This document shows positions 12,210 through 23,600 of a stretch of DNA of 64,000 nucleotides, one piece after another. The notes below the pieces were generated by a model that worked only from the letters and a program-made list of their open reading frames with translations, was not told where the DNA came from and did not search any database. The number at the start of each line of letters is the position of its first letter. Position 1 is the first letter of the stretch. Both the position numbers and the translations under genes were made by a program. This DNA is from Parelaphostrongylus tenuis (Eukaryota; Nematoda; Chromadorea; Rhabditida; Metastrongylidae). The DNA is taken from NCBI GenBank assembly GCA_019055375.1, contig JAHQIW010000090.1, positions 310,001 through 374,000 on the forward strand. The letters run 5' to 3'.

Positions 12210-12749
12210 TGTACAAGAGCCCTTACAAGACCACATGACAAGTTGGCTCAAATAGTAATGAAAGGATCTATTGAAATTTGAGCGTGGTCTTAATAAAGCA
12301 CTCGAAGGAAAGGTATAAACTGCCTATACTTGTTTCAAGATGGAGATGCCGTGAAAACATTTGCTTGCTATTCTTGCGCAGGTAAAATGCCAGTGAGCTT
12401 CCTGGAGACGGGCCGAGCGCGACTGATCCTCCACACTGTTCTCTACAGCTTTTGATTTTGGGAACCACTTCCTAGTCGTCCTTTCTGCTCCGTATCACCA
12501 CCTCAAGCTCTGCTAATCTTGCGCGCCTCTCCGCTAGCATTTTCACCTACACGTAATTCATGCATGAGTGGCAGGCGAAATTGTTCCCAAGATAGCTCCA
12601 TCTTGAAGCAAATATAGGCAAGTTTTATGCCGAAATGTTCACAAGAAAGCGCACGATTGAACAATACTAAAGTCATACAATTTTTAACCACTTAGGGCTA
12701 ATAAATCTGGTCTTCATTACCCTAGTGGAAAAACGGTTCTTCGTAGTTA

Positions 12750-13515
12750 CGACGGGACATGTGGAAAACCGATCTCATTCACTGGAGGGGAGTTTTTCAT
12801 AGGAGTGTTAGCAACCATTCGAAAGCTGAGACTTCAGGCCACAGCCCTACGTCGTCAATTTCCAAAACACCCTTTTATAACGCTGTAAAATTCACACAAA
12901 ACTATGTCTCAGACGCGCATATTCCTCGACGGACAGAGCTCTTTCTTTGAACTATTAGCAATCACTCAATAGTGTAATCGTTTCTGATCCCAGCGCTGTG
13001 CTTAGATTCTGAAAAATTGAATTCGATGTGTGAGCAAGGTAGCCTTTAGCTAATGTACGTGCCAGCGCGTGAAGCGGGCACGTGCGATGACGCGATAACC
13101 ATTGGTTCTTCGGTTGTATGAACGCGTAGAGAAATGTCGCATCAGCAGTTCACGTGGCCGCCTCACGCACGGGCACGTGCGTTGGCCAAAGACCTCCTCG
13201 ATCGCAGATGGAAATTCAACTTATTTTACCTACTGCGTTCCATAGAAACTGTCTTTTCAGGATATGAGCATAGTGTTGGAATCAGCAACGATTGAGCTAT
13301 CGAATGATTACTAATAGTCCAATGAAAGAGCTCTGTCCGCCGAGAAATATGCACGTCTGAGACATCGCTTTGTGTGGAGATCAGAGTATTACAAAAGGGT
13401 GTTTTGAAAAGTCGGCGATGTGGAGTTGTAGCCAGAAGTCTCAGTTTTCGAATGATTACTAACAGTCCCGTCAAAAATTCCTCTCCAGCGGATGAGGCCG
13501 GTTTTTAATTTGTCC
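12750..13515. repeat. Large palindromic repeat, family P, copy 1
   Basis: Left-arm blocks (GTTAGCAACCATTCGAAAGC, CACCCTTTTATAACGCTGTA, GGACAGAGCTCTTTCTTTGA) return in inverted order at 13240-13510. The centre is GC-richer, with GGGCACGTGCG motifs near 13078 and 13167. No terminal protein-coding gene is seen; it is probably a MITE. Confidence 0.7.
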
Positions 13516-13839
13516 CTTTATAACCAGAAGATACCCAAAAACTTATGGAATGACCTGATATGACTGGAATCAATTCCTAAGTGATTGAAGAGCTCGAAAA
13601 TGAGTGCTACTACTTACAATAAGAAAGCAAAACACGGGAGAAGACTGTAGGAACAGATGAGGAGGAAAAAATTGAAGCATTGACCAATGACGCTCTTTGT
13701 ATTCGTTTTAGAGTGGGAGATTCATGTTGGATCCTCGGAACTGTTAGGCCAAGAAATTTTCCAAGCCAAAGATCTAACGCAGATCAAGGGGAAAGAATTT
13801 TGTAATATATTAAAAATGACTGACAAATGGATAGCATGC

Positions 13840-14360
13840 AAATTTTTCGCGCCAGGCGGGACTCGAACCCGCATCTCGCTTTATCCGGGGGACAGCACTC
13901 GAACCCGTTGCACTATTTACGCCTGTTTTGCTCACCAAGCGTCCGGGAAGGATGAAACGCGGGTTCGATTCCGAGCTGAGGCCGTGTTTTTGCCCACCAC
14001 TCAATCTCTTGAGAATATATAGACGATCATAACACTGCTAAAAATGTAGTAAAATACTAAAAATTTCGAGTACTAGATCATCACAATGGCGGTCAGCTCA
14101 ACTGGGTCTATAAAGCGAAATCGCATTCCCGACCAAACCTGTCAAATGTCGATGGCTGATAGCTAACATAGAGATATTGAAGAATGAGTGGTGGCGCAAA
14201 TGTCTCTGTGGTGTAGTGGTAGAGCACGCGGCCCCGGATAGGACGAAATGCGGGTTCGATTCCGGCTTGAGGCCGTGCTTTTGCTCACAGCTCAATTCTC
14301 TCGGAAATATATGAATAATCATAACACTGCGAACAATGCAGTAAAAACTAGAAATTTCTA
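13840..14360 (+). repeat. Tandem pair of a second tRNA-like element
   Basis: Two copies lie in the same orientation. Each has a B box in the form GCGGGTTCGATTCCG, then GAGGCCGTG and a tail with ATCATAACACTGC and AATGCAGTAAAA. The second copy keeps a tRNA-Gly-like A box (GTGGTGTAGTGGTAGAGC, ~14215-14232). The first begins with an extra inverted head (GGCGGGACTCGAACCCGC). Related pieces lie at 43700-43790, 51815-51975 and 62075-62490. Confidence 0.7.
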
Positions 14361-14577
14361 AAGATAAAGAGAACTCTTTTTACAAATAGAACAGAGCTTA
14401 CGACAGTTCATAAGCAGCGCAAAAAGGAAGAAACAAAAAAAAAACAGGAAAACTAGGGAAAAAAATAGAAATAAAACGAGGAGCAGAACAACGACAACAG
14501 CAATCCTGCGACGTTTCCAATGACTCAGAGTTGTGAAGAGAACGATCCAAGAGTTTTGAATGATGTGGAAAGCTTTG

Positions 14578-14652
14578 AGTTCAGGCGGGAATGGAACCCA
14601 CGTTCCACCGTCCCGAGGACGCATGCTAACCACTATGCTACCAGGGCTCCTG
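14578..14652 (-). repeat. Isolated tRNA-like sequence, pseudogene or SINE head
   Basis: The minus strand reads CCCTGGTAGCATAGTGGTTA (A-box-like) and, 45 bases later, GTGGGTTCCATTCCC (B-box-like). The anticodon arm cannot fold with a seven-base loop and the acceptor ends do not pair well, so it is not called a working tRNA gene. Confidence 0.5.
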
Positions 14653-15194
14653 CTGTTCTGACACAACACGCTGCTCTATGAAGGGTGAACAACCCCTAAC
14701 CTAGGTAGTGAAACTGAATGCTAAATGATGACCAAATTGAAACCGACGTGACAACAAATGACGGCATGAGTTTTAAGCGGTCGCGCTAACTTTGCACTCT
14801 TCTCGCACTTTCAGTTCGCATGTCCGATTTTTGCTCGTCGACATCGTCTCGGCGCTGCTTTTGCTCAGTTGCTGTCCGATCGACCACCACTTAGAAAAAA
14901 TACGTATCGATCGACGCAGACGAAAGAGGTCTTTCGAAAGTACCCGAGCTAAAGCCTCTTTTTTTCTGAAATTCGAGCCAGCGGCATCCTTTTTTGCGGT
15001 TATTTTTAGCTTATCCAGTGAATCTTGAGCTAATAAGGATATCCCGACTTTTTAAGGATGTAAAAATCTATTTAATGAGCTGATTCTTCGTCTCCTAATA
15101 TCTCCAGTGTTCTCTGATTTCCACCTCTTCGGCTGCCCTTCCAGATTTGTCTCTGAGTTCACTTGCGCTTTGGCGGTTTCAGTAAACGGCCCTT

Positions 15195-15422
15195 GTGGGG
15201 AATTGTGGTCCCATCAACTTTTAAAGTGTTTTTAAATTGATTTTTTCGAATGAGAAGTTACGAGAACACGCTGAGACTTAGGCTTAGGCTTAGCCTTAGG
15301 CTCAGGCTTAGCCTTGGGCTTAGGCTTAGGTTTAGGCTTAGGCTTGGGCTTGGGATTAGGAGTGGGCTAAGGCTTAGCCTCAAGCTTGTTTTTGGAAAAA
15401 TGATGGGACCACCACTCCCCAC
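15195..15422. repeat. Small inverted-repeat element containing interstitial telomere repeats
   Basis: The terminal repeats GTGGGGAATTGTGGTCCCAT and ATGGGACCACCACTCCCCAC are inverted matches. Between them, 15277-15390 is a run of TTAGGC and near variants (TTAGCC, TTGGGC, TCAGGC). TTAGGC is the nematode telomere unit. Confidence 0.82.
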
Positions 15423-15464
15423 TAGCGTCCAGTAGATATTGCTCAGCATCCTGTGGAGATATGC

Positions 15465-15720
15465 AGGAAATTCTGAGCCTTGGATAGGAATTGAACCCGC
15501 GTCTCATCGTTTCTGGGGCTCGGTACCAGAGTTTTGCATCTCACTCGAGATTATCGCCTATAACGTCATGACGCTACTGTAAGAAGCGATAGATTGAAGG
15601 GAATTCTTCTAAATCGTACAACATCATGGGTGGTTTCGATTTGCAAATAGTTTGCTTAGTGATGTGCAAAACTTTTGCGTCAGCCGGGACTCGAACCCAG
15701 CTTATCTCTACTTTCTGCTA
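15465..15720 (-). repeat. Two further tRNA-like fragments
   Basis: The minus strand has GCGGGTTCAATTCCTATCCA near 15490 and GGGTTCGAGTCCCGGCTGAC near 15680. The latter is followed by GCAAAAGTTTTGCACATCAC, the same flank as in the inverted repeat at 16233-16506. They are B-box halves of tRNA-like repeats lying just upstream of unc-101. Confidence 0.55.
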
Positions 15721-15841
15721 CTTTCTAGTTATTGATTGATTATGAACGTGCATTGTAATGTTGGTTACATCGGTAGCTCTGTTCTACTCTACTCTGCTCT
15801 TCAGGAAATGTGTAAGTTGGCAGTGTAGTGTGTCGCCTCGC

Positions 15842-15850
15842 CTTTCTCAG
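15842..15850 (+). promoter_or_regulatory. Probable SL trans-splice acceptor of unc-101
   Basis: CTTTCTCAG matches the nematode acceptor consensus and precedes the ATG by 13 bases, with no matching upstream donor or exon evident. By nematode precedent this is where a spliced leader would be joined. RNA evidence is not available here. Confidence 0.55.
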
Positions 15851-15863
15851 TAATCAATCCATC

Positions 15864-18800
15864 ATGTCTTCGTCCGCCGTCTTCATTCTCGATTTGAAAG
15901 GAAAGGTAATTTTGCAGCTTTTGCTTTGTACCCATAGATTTCATAGATAAGAACGGCTCATAGATAAGAGCGGTCTCTATTCGGAACAGTAATTGGTAGT
16001 AATTTTGCAGTTTTTGATTATCTTATCCTAAAGTTTTTAGCGTTTTCTATCGGTTCTTACCCTTAATTCTTATTCTTTATAAACTCCCAGTAATTTCTCT
16101 TCCATCTCTTCTGGCGCTATCGTGCAGAGCTTTGAAAAAATCACCATGTCATGTTGAAAATCGCAACTGAGAGCAATTCAGGAATTCTTTCTGTTGAACC
16201 TTGTGGCGGTGGTGTGATGTTACAGACATGCGCATTGATGTAGAGTGATGTGCAAAAATTTGCGTCACGCGGGACTTGAACCCGCATTTCACCCAATCTA
16301 GGAGCGCGTCACGTACTCTATCCCTTGCACCGAGCCTTGTTTTGACAACACTCTTTTCTATAGATGTGTTGTAGCGTAGAAAAAAGTGGTGGCAAAGCGG
16401 GTGTCAGTACGTAGTGCAACTGGTTAGAGTCGCGCCTCCGGACTGAGTGAAATGCGGGTTTCAAGTCCCGCCTGGCGCAAATTTTTGCACATCACCTACA
16501 TCAATGAAACTCTAATTTTGCTGATATAAATATAAACGATAATGAGAAGGTAGAAATTGAAAATTGAAGATAAGTAATTGTTACTTTTGTTGCTGTTCGG
16601 TGATCAAAATAAAAAGAATGGGCATGTTTTTGCGTCCTTTTTTGCAAAAGTTAAGCCGCTGTTATCTATGAACTTCTAAGGTACTTTTCATTATTTTCTT
16701 GCACGAGTCAGTGTCTTTCTGTATGAGCAGTCACAAGGTTCTTAACGGTAGAATTCGAATGCAATGTATTACAATAATTAATGGCTGAAGTTCCGGTGGT
16801 TTCGCTCGCTTCCGAGCCTGGAAAGGTCAAATTGACTTGCAATTGCTTCATGTTTATTTTCAAAATGCGCTTCTCTTATTCTAAGGGTTCCGTCCGAATA
16901 GTCATTTCAGTCGCGCATAAATTCTTGTAATCAACTTTCTCTGTACAGTCGCTTTCTAGACGATCATATCCCGTAATTATCGAGGAGATGTCGACATGGG
17001 ACTCATCGATCGGTTCCTTCCGTTATTAATGGATCGTGAGGAAGAAGGGCTCGCATCGCCTGTGATTTCGAATCAGGACGTCACGTTTGTCTTCATCAAA
17101 CACAACAACATCTATCGTTAGTGCTTAAGACAATGTCTTTATCCTTTTCCTTCTCTTTCTTGAGAACATCTAATTTATTTTTAGTCGTTTCGACTTGTCG
17201 ATCAAACGTCAACGTCACCCTGGTGCTCTCCTTCCTCTTCAAATGTGTGGAGGTAGATTTGCTTCATTAGGTCGTTTCGTGAATGCGTGCACTCAAGTGC
17301 ATCGAATTTGCAGAAAAGTGCAATTGTTCCGACTTTGAATACTCTATAATTAGTAGGTAAATCTGCAAGCGTTATCCACTCATGTGAATTTGTTTAATCC
17401 CCTTTTTTATTCGTTGATAGAAGCTCTAAGTCTTAACAAGAATTCTTTAGGTTTTCACTGAGTACTTCAAAGACGTAGAGGAGGAGTCTATTCGAGACAA
17501 CTTCGTCGTCATCTATGAACTACTTGATGAAATGATGGATTTCGGGTTTCCACAAACCACTGAAAGCCGGATTCTTCAGGAGTAAGGATTCTCCTTTATG
17601 AACCAGATACAGTGGAATTGTGAGTGAATTACCTGTATGACATAGTTGCTCAGGTTTATCACACAAGAAGGCCACAAACTGGAAAACGCACCGAGGCCAC
17701 CAATGGCTGTCACAAACGCGGTTTCTTGGAGATCGGATGGCATAAAATATCGGAAAAACGAGGTTTTCCTTGATGTTATCGAAAGCGTTAACATGCTGGT
17801 AAGCATTTGATGCAAGTGTGATGTTTGTCCTTACATTTCTATTACAAACGGATTTGCAGGCGAACGCCAACGGTACCGTTCTACAGAGCGAAATTGTGGG
17901 ATGCGTAAAGATGCGAGTTTATCTAACAGGAATGCCGGAATTGCGACTCGGGCTCAACGACAAAGTGTTGTTTGAGGGTAGTGGACGTGAGTTGCAAACC
18001 AATCTTCTGATTACCTTTCAAACGCGTCTTGTCTTCATTTGTTTTTAATTACGTGGCCAAGATCAGTATGCAGAATCTACCCTACTTCGAATCTGTGAAT
18101 AGAAAATAGATTCTTTGTTATCGGAGCTAAGGGTAATGGTATCTGTAATCGTCAGACTTAAAAAAAAGGATAAAGCTCTCAGCGTTGATCAATCTCTGAG
18201 GGATGCGCCATGCATTCGACTTCAATTTCTAACTTCGTTCGAGGTGATTGAATGCATATCTGGCCTTTACAATGACTCGCGGTGGCCTCCCGCTTAACCG
18301 AGTCAGTGCTGCTTATCCTCCCAGGCAAGTCTGAGACCTGTCTGGTACCAATTTACCGACTCCGGAGGGATGGATGGCTTGGTGAGCCATGAGCGCGAGA
18401 TCGAACCATTGACCTCGTGTGCGACGCAGAGCACCTCTAACCATTGCGCCACATGCGCTCTTTCGTCTGTTGTCGGTCTTTATTTATTGATGGCTTGTCG
18501 GGAAATACACTTATACGAAGAACAGAAATCGGGCCACGATTCGACGCCCCGGCTATTCAAGGAAAAGAAATCAAATGGAACAGAATCAGGGAGAAGATGT
18601 TGAAAAGAAACCGTTGACGTATTCGTCAGACTTAATACCCAATAAAAGGGTTAGCCATATTTTCATTCTTTCCCATTTTGTTCATCATCCAGGACAAATC
18701 CTATCCTGTCTTCTATCACCGTCATTGAAATCGGTAGAAAGCTCATCTACTAGTTTGATGGCTACCTGTTTCTTTTCTTGTTCTCCTATAGTGGTTGAAA

Positions 18801-19816
18801 TTCATATTTTTCTTGTTTTATAGGTGGTAAAAGCAAATCGGTGGAGTTGGAGGACGTGAAGTTTCATCAGTGTGTTCGTCTTTCACGTTTCGACAACGAT
18901 AGAACAATCTCGTTCATTCCTCCTGACGGAGCATTCGAGCTAATGAGCTATCGCCTCACAACCGTTGTGAAGCCACTGATCTGGATTGAGACAAATATCG
19001 AGAGGCACTCGCACTCACGTGTTGAATTTATGATCAAAGTAAGTTATTTAGTGACTTCAGTTCGCAGATATTGTACATAAGTCTTTCCAGGCACTACTTA
19101 TATTGTCAGTAATGCTTCTTGAATTTTAGACAGTGGTTTATCATAATTTTTCTCAGCATATTTTCTTCCTCTAATTTCTAATTACCCTTTTTTAGAATGC
19201 TTATGACATATTGTTTTTTTTCGACCTATATTTTTTTCGATTAAAGTTTTATTTAAGGCGAAATCTCAGTTTAAACGTCGTTCTACTGCGAACAATGTTG
19301 AAATTATAATTCCTGTACCATCGGACGCTGATTCACCGAAGTTTAAGACAAGTATTGGCAGTGTAAGGTATGCTCCAGAGCAGAGTGCGTTTGTCTGGAC
19401 GATTAAAAGCTTTCCTGGTAAGCTTATTGATATTTCTTATTCTAAGGAAACTGATTTTTCGAGGAAGACGTTCATTAGTGCACTTGTTCAGGTGGTAAAG
19501 AATACCTATTGAGTGCACATTTCTCACTACCATCTGTTATTGGTGAGGAAGCCGAAGGAAGACCTCCAATTAAAGTGAAGTTTGAGATTCCATACTTCAC
19601 CACTTCCGGAATTCAGGTGCCTTATTTTGTTCCTTCTGTTGAATTTCGTGGTTCATTCACCCCACATTTTAACCGGAAAATATTCATAGTGAGTTGCTAA
19701 AATGAGAGTTCTTACAGGTTCGCTATTTAAAGATCATCGAGAAAAGTGGCTACCAAGCTCTGCCATGGGTTAGGTATATCACACAAAATGGAGACTATCA
19801 AATGCGAATGAAATGA
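15864..19816 (+). CDS. unc-101: AP-1 clathrin adaptor complex, mu (medium) subunit
   Basis: Cargo-binding medium subunit of the AP-1 complex, acting in sorting between trans-Golgi network and endosomes. Ten exons: 15864-15905, 16960-17116, 17185-17252, 17451-17581, 17654-17798, 17860-17986, 18824-19038, 19258-19417, 19492-19616, 19718-19816. Phases all agree and give 422 residues, the usual length. It opens with [14 protein letters not shown] (longin-like N-terminal domain, about residues 1-140). [18 protein letters not shown] and [14 protein letters not shown] follow. The C-terminal mu-homology domain contains [35 protein letters not shown] and [18 protein letters not shown]. The ATG follows a CTTTCTCAG acceptor by 13 bases, a likely SL site. 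Intron 6 carries a SINE. Nematodes have two AP-1 mu paralogues, unc-101 and apm-1; the N-terminus resembles apm-1 and the middle unc-101, so the symbol is my best guess between the two. Confidence 0.96.
16233..16506. repeat. Inverted-repeat element made of two tRNA-like arms
   Basis: The left arm (CATTGATGTAGAGTGATGTG, then CAAAAATTTGCG) and the right arm (complement ending CATCACCTACATCAATG) match over about 105 bases at ~85 percent. Each arm contains a tRNA-like half with a B box (GCGGGTTCAAGTCCCGC on one, with an extra T on the other). A 60-base spacer separates them. It sits in intron 1 of unc-101. Confidence 0.8.
18161..18460 (-). repeat. tRNA-derived SINE, reference full-length copy
   Basis: The minus strand begins with a 70-base tRNA-like head (18460-18391). 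Its ends pair as an acceptor stem (GAGCGCA with CGCGCTC). It has an A box (TGGCGCAATGGTTAGAGG, 18451-18434) and a B box (GGTTCGATCTC, 18407-18397). A ~200-base unrelated body follows and ends in a short T-rich tail. This is the layout of a pol III-transcribed SINE. It is inserted in intron 6 of unc-101. Confidence 0.88.
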
Positions 19817-20209
19817 TATTGCTCTTAGTAATACGGAATTCGGCTTTATCGTCTTATTTTCTAACCATTAGTTTTGTATTTTTTCGTTTCTTGGCAAATT
19901 ATTACTCAAATTTCTTGATTTTTTTTATCGTAAAGAAAAATCACTCTGTGTGAACTCTCCTAACGGTGCTTGCTCCCAATCTATAACTGAATGCAGGTGA
20001 ATGTTTTGATATCGCATTGATCTGTTCTATCACACACTAGCAATCATCGTGATTTTTGATTTGTTAAGGCTAGCATCCTACAAAATAACTATATTTAGAT
20101 CTTTCTTAATTGATCTTATAATCAAAACTTGACGTCTTTGTGATATTATGACTAGATCGGACATGTTAAATTCGCTTTTCTACTTAACTGTTTTGTTTTC
20201 TTGACGTTA

Positions 20210-20320
20210 GTGGAGAGTTGTGGTTTCATCAATTCTCTAAGCCTAAGCGTGCTCTCGTAATTTCTTTTGAGGGAAATCAGTTGAAAAATACTTTAGAATC
20301 TTTGTGGTCACTACTCTCCT
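20210..20320. repeat. Second, shortened copy of the telomere-repeat element
   Basis: The ends GTGGAGAGTTGTGGTTTCAT and GTGGTCACTACTCTCC resemble the terminal repeats of 15195-15422. Inside, CTAAGCCTAAGCGTGCTCTC keeps about two telomeric units plus the flank CGTGTTCTCGTAA seen in the other copy. It lies between unc-101 and the mTERF gene. Confidence 0.6.
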
Positions 20321-20647
20321 TAAGAGCCCTTTTCTTGTTACTTTCCACTTTGCATAATTTGATCTTGTCGTAATCTTGGAATCTCCTTATGGTTCCCTCA
20401 TGTTTCGTCATAATTACTAGTTCTGTTTCGTTGTAAGTTTTACTGAAAACAAGGCATTTGTTTGCGCCTAATATGAGTGAAAATGAAGTTTTTTTTTTTC
20501 GATTTCATTCTCGTCTAGGTGGTGTTCGTTAATTGGCATATTTTACCAGAAGCAATGTCTTCTTACGTATTTTCATATTGCCTCTGTGACGCTATTAATG
20601 TGCTTTTATCCCCTGCTACCTTCACAGGTTCTATCTACCGCTTCCAG

Positions 20648-23600
20648 ATGCGTCATTACACAGCGTACGCGGAGAAGTTTTTTCGAAGGCATGTCTGCTC
20701 GTCGAAACCTACCAGTTCTACTCCTTTGATGGTGAGTGGTTCTATGTGATCCTCAGCATTTCATATAGAATTTTAATATGGTTGGTAATTTCGAGGAGAA
20801 TCGTGGGTATCGCCAAGATCTCTCGTCAGCTTTCAGTTCTCAGTAATTTCTATTCCGCGACTTGAAGTTCTTTTATTATATTTTGTGATAAATGAATCAG
20901 TTTCATCGGAGAAAATGGTTCTATTCTCACATACTTTTCAATTTAGACAATATCGTCTCTTATACGAGTCAAGCGCTTCGCCACTCAGCGATCCCTGCAT
21001 TTATCTGCACTAGCCTATAAAGAAGAGTCTGAACTTGGAAATGAGTATGCATCGAAAGATCTCATACCTGGTCCCCACATGCTACGACGTATTGTCGCAG
21101 ATTTGAATAAAAGTGGTAGGCAGTTCATCCTGCCTACAGCCGATCCGGATTCCATGGAACAACTGGCATACTCCCTACGATCTCTTGTAAACATTGGTGA
21201 GTGGTCAGGTAATCAAGCAACACTCATGAAGTAGTCTGTATAACCAGTTTGTGATTTGTCTTTTGAAGGAGTCAAGCCTGAGTTTCTGATCGATGCTTGT
21301 CGAAAAAATCCAGACTTGTTTCGCAATCTAACTACGAAAGGAGAGGAGTCATATCAGGTAACTACCATACTACGTAATTTGGCAATATGTTCTTTCTTAA
21401 TGCCACCAGAGTTCTAGCAGGAGCTTCCTAGTAGTTTGAATTTCCTTTTTTATAAATTATCAATTTTGACCAAGTATGGATTGATTTTGACTTATGCGTA
21501 AGAGTAGTGCAGAGTGGGCAGTATGATTTGGTTCCCACTCAGACGTGACCCGAAGTGTTTGCAGCAAACAAGTTTGATCACTCGTAACTCTTAGTGATAA
21601 CGATTCTTGTTTGAAATGAAGTAGCGAAAATTCGTACCCACTTGAATAACCGGTGTTTCGTCCAGCTCTTGGTGTACCTTTTCTTCTGATAGTGTTATGG
21701 GTCCCGCTTTTGAGTAGAACACCTTGGAAATTCTGATCATCACTCTTATTTCCGAAAATTCCACCTTTGAGCCGTTATAAATCTGCAGCACATTTAGAAA
21801 TCTTCATATTTTCTTATGGAACGTTATAATAAAGCCAGCCTTTTCCATAACTTTGTTGATTTCTAACCTTTTAGTGCTAATGTTAACTCAAAGAATATGC
21901 GAGAACCAGCAAAAGTATTGTGTTTCATCCATCTATGCAACTTTCCATAGTGTATCAGAGGAGTGGCGCAGTAGTAACAGGTGCTCTGCACCAAGCATCG
22001 ATGGTCCGTTATGCCTTCAAGAGCTACCAAGCCTTCCATCCTCCAGGATTGGAGAATCGGTACCAGATTTGCTTGGAAAACATAACAGCACTGGTTTGCT
22101 ACATCGGGGAGACATCGCGAGTCATTACATAGGCCATATATGCATCCAGACACCTCATGCAATACTAGATGAACACGAACTTATGGCGCATCTCTCACAA
22201 ATTCATCAACGCTAAGAGCTCTGTCCTTTTTATATGTTGAAAAATGATTTACTGATGTCTGTCAGTTATAATATTTCTTAATTGCGTCTTCCGAAATCGA
22301 ATGCTTAGTGTCTTATGAACGGAGAGAATTGTGGAAGACTTTCATAATCAATAAAAATTTTTTTGAAAGAAATCGAAGGTGATGCAATCGGTCTTTCATT
22401 AATCGTCTAGTTTACTTCAGATTCTCAAAATCCTTGTTAACTCGTGTGGTATGACTTATGAGGATTCGCTCCGTATGTTTTCAAGGTTGGTGTTTTTTAT
22501 TTCTATTATAATTTCGGAATCGTTCAGTAAAAATGTATTCTAAGCGACTTACTCTGTGACTGGCTTATTTCTTTTTGTCCATCGATAGCTCATATTGCTT
22601 CAAAAAATTTACGGTTCTATCTAGGTCAATTTGGAATTTTCTTCATGTTAAACAGTTTTGTGCATCTTTCTCTACCCACGTTCACGTTTACCGTGCTACT
22701 TTGTCGAAAACTGCTAAACTGCTTGTAACCTTATGATAAGTGAAGTTCTCAATGCATTCTGAACTAGGTAGTGTTGTAAGAGAAAATTTACTCTGTTTCA
22801 AAGGTAAAATGTCTCAATTTCAAACATATCTTTTCAAGAATCTGAAAAATACGTATAGAATTCTGATACTGTAAAGAAGTCCACTTCAAATTTTACGGCA
22901 TCATTGTTTTATAGAATGGATTTTGTATTGCTCAGTCATTTCACTGGTTGAAATATGCGTAGTAACAGAAAATCAAGTGGATTTGTGGCGTCTAAAAAAT
23001 TGAGGTTTATTCAAGGGATCTTCCACGTCTATGATTTGAAAATCCTAAAATCCTCACTTCATTTCTTTTATACATCACCTTAGTTGATAAAATTAACTTT
23101 GTTCTCTAATATCTACGTAGAGTTTAATGGAACACTTATTTTCGGGTGTCTGGTTAGTGAAATCAAAATCTAAAAACCTACATCAGCAAATATGTTAACG
23201 TATTTCGGACATCGTACGTCATCCTTTGGTGCAAGCGAACTTGTCTTTTCATATCTCTTTCTTTTCGTACAACACTGCTCTTTCCCAGTTTTGTGTCAGT
23301 AGGTAGTTTTTAAACCCCAACCCAACAATCATTACGCGTGTTCAGACCCACGTCAGATTTAGAATTGCACTGTGACTCAAGGATGAGGAATCATTAAGTA
23401 GAGAACGTCTTCAAAACATCTCGGTCCCTAATGGGTTGAGTTGTGTGGCATTTTAGAGCACTCGTTGCGCCCTACATTTCTTTGCTGTTCTCGTGTTGAA
23501 TTGCATTGAGGAATTCTTGAATACAACATTGAACACCTATGAAACCGCAAAAATCGTTCGCAGTTTCGGTGTTAAATTTTGCTTTCCGCTCGAATTTTTG

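Larger units (their letters stand above)
11766..12271. mobile_element. Palindromic element carrying two hammerhead ribozymes
   Basis: Two arms of about 175 bases are nearly exact reverse complements: ATAGATCCTTTCATTATTAT on the left against its complement ending at 12271, continuing past CTCGGGAGCTCTGCTCC. A ~150-base non-palindromic centre separates them. Each arm holds one hammerhead motif pointing toward the outer end of the element. There is no coding capacity. It lies in the intergenic region upstream of both app-1 and unc-101. Related elements occur at 4092-4584, 5950-6065 and 37490-37560. Confidence 0.9.

Noticed and set aside
14205..14275. Functional tRNA-Gly gene
   Set aside because: The A and B boxes are good, but the acceptor and anticodon stems do not pair and the unit is repeated with a common tail, as in a SINE.
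15250..15435. Open frame encoding an Arg-Leu repeat protein
   Set aside because: It is the translation of the TTAGGC telomere repeat inside a small inverted-repeat element.
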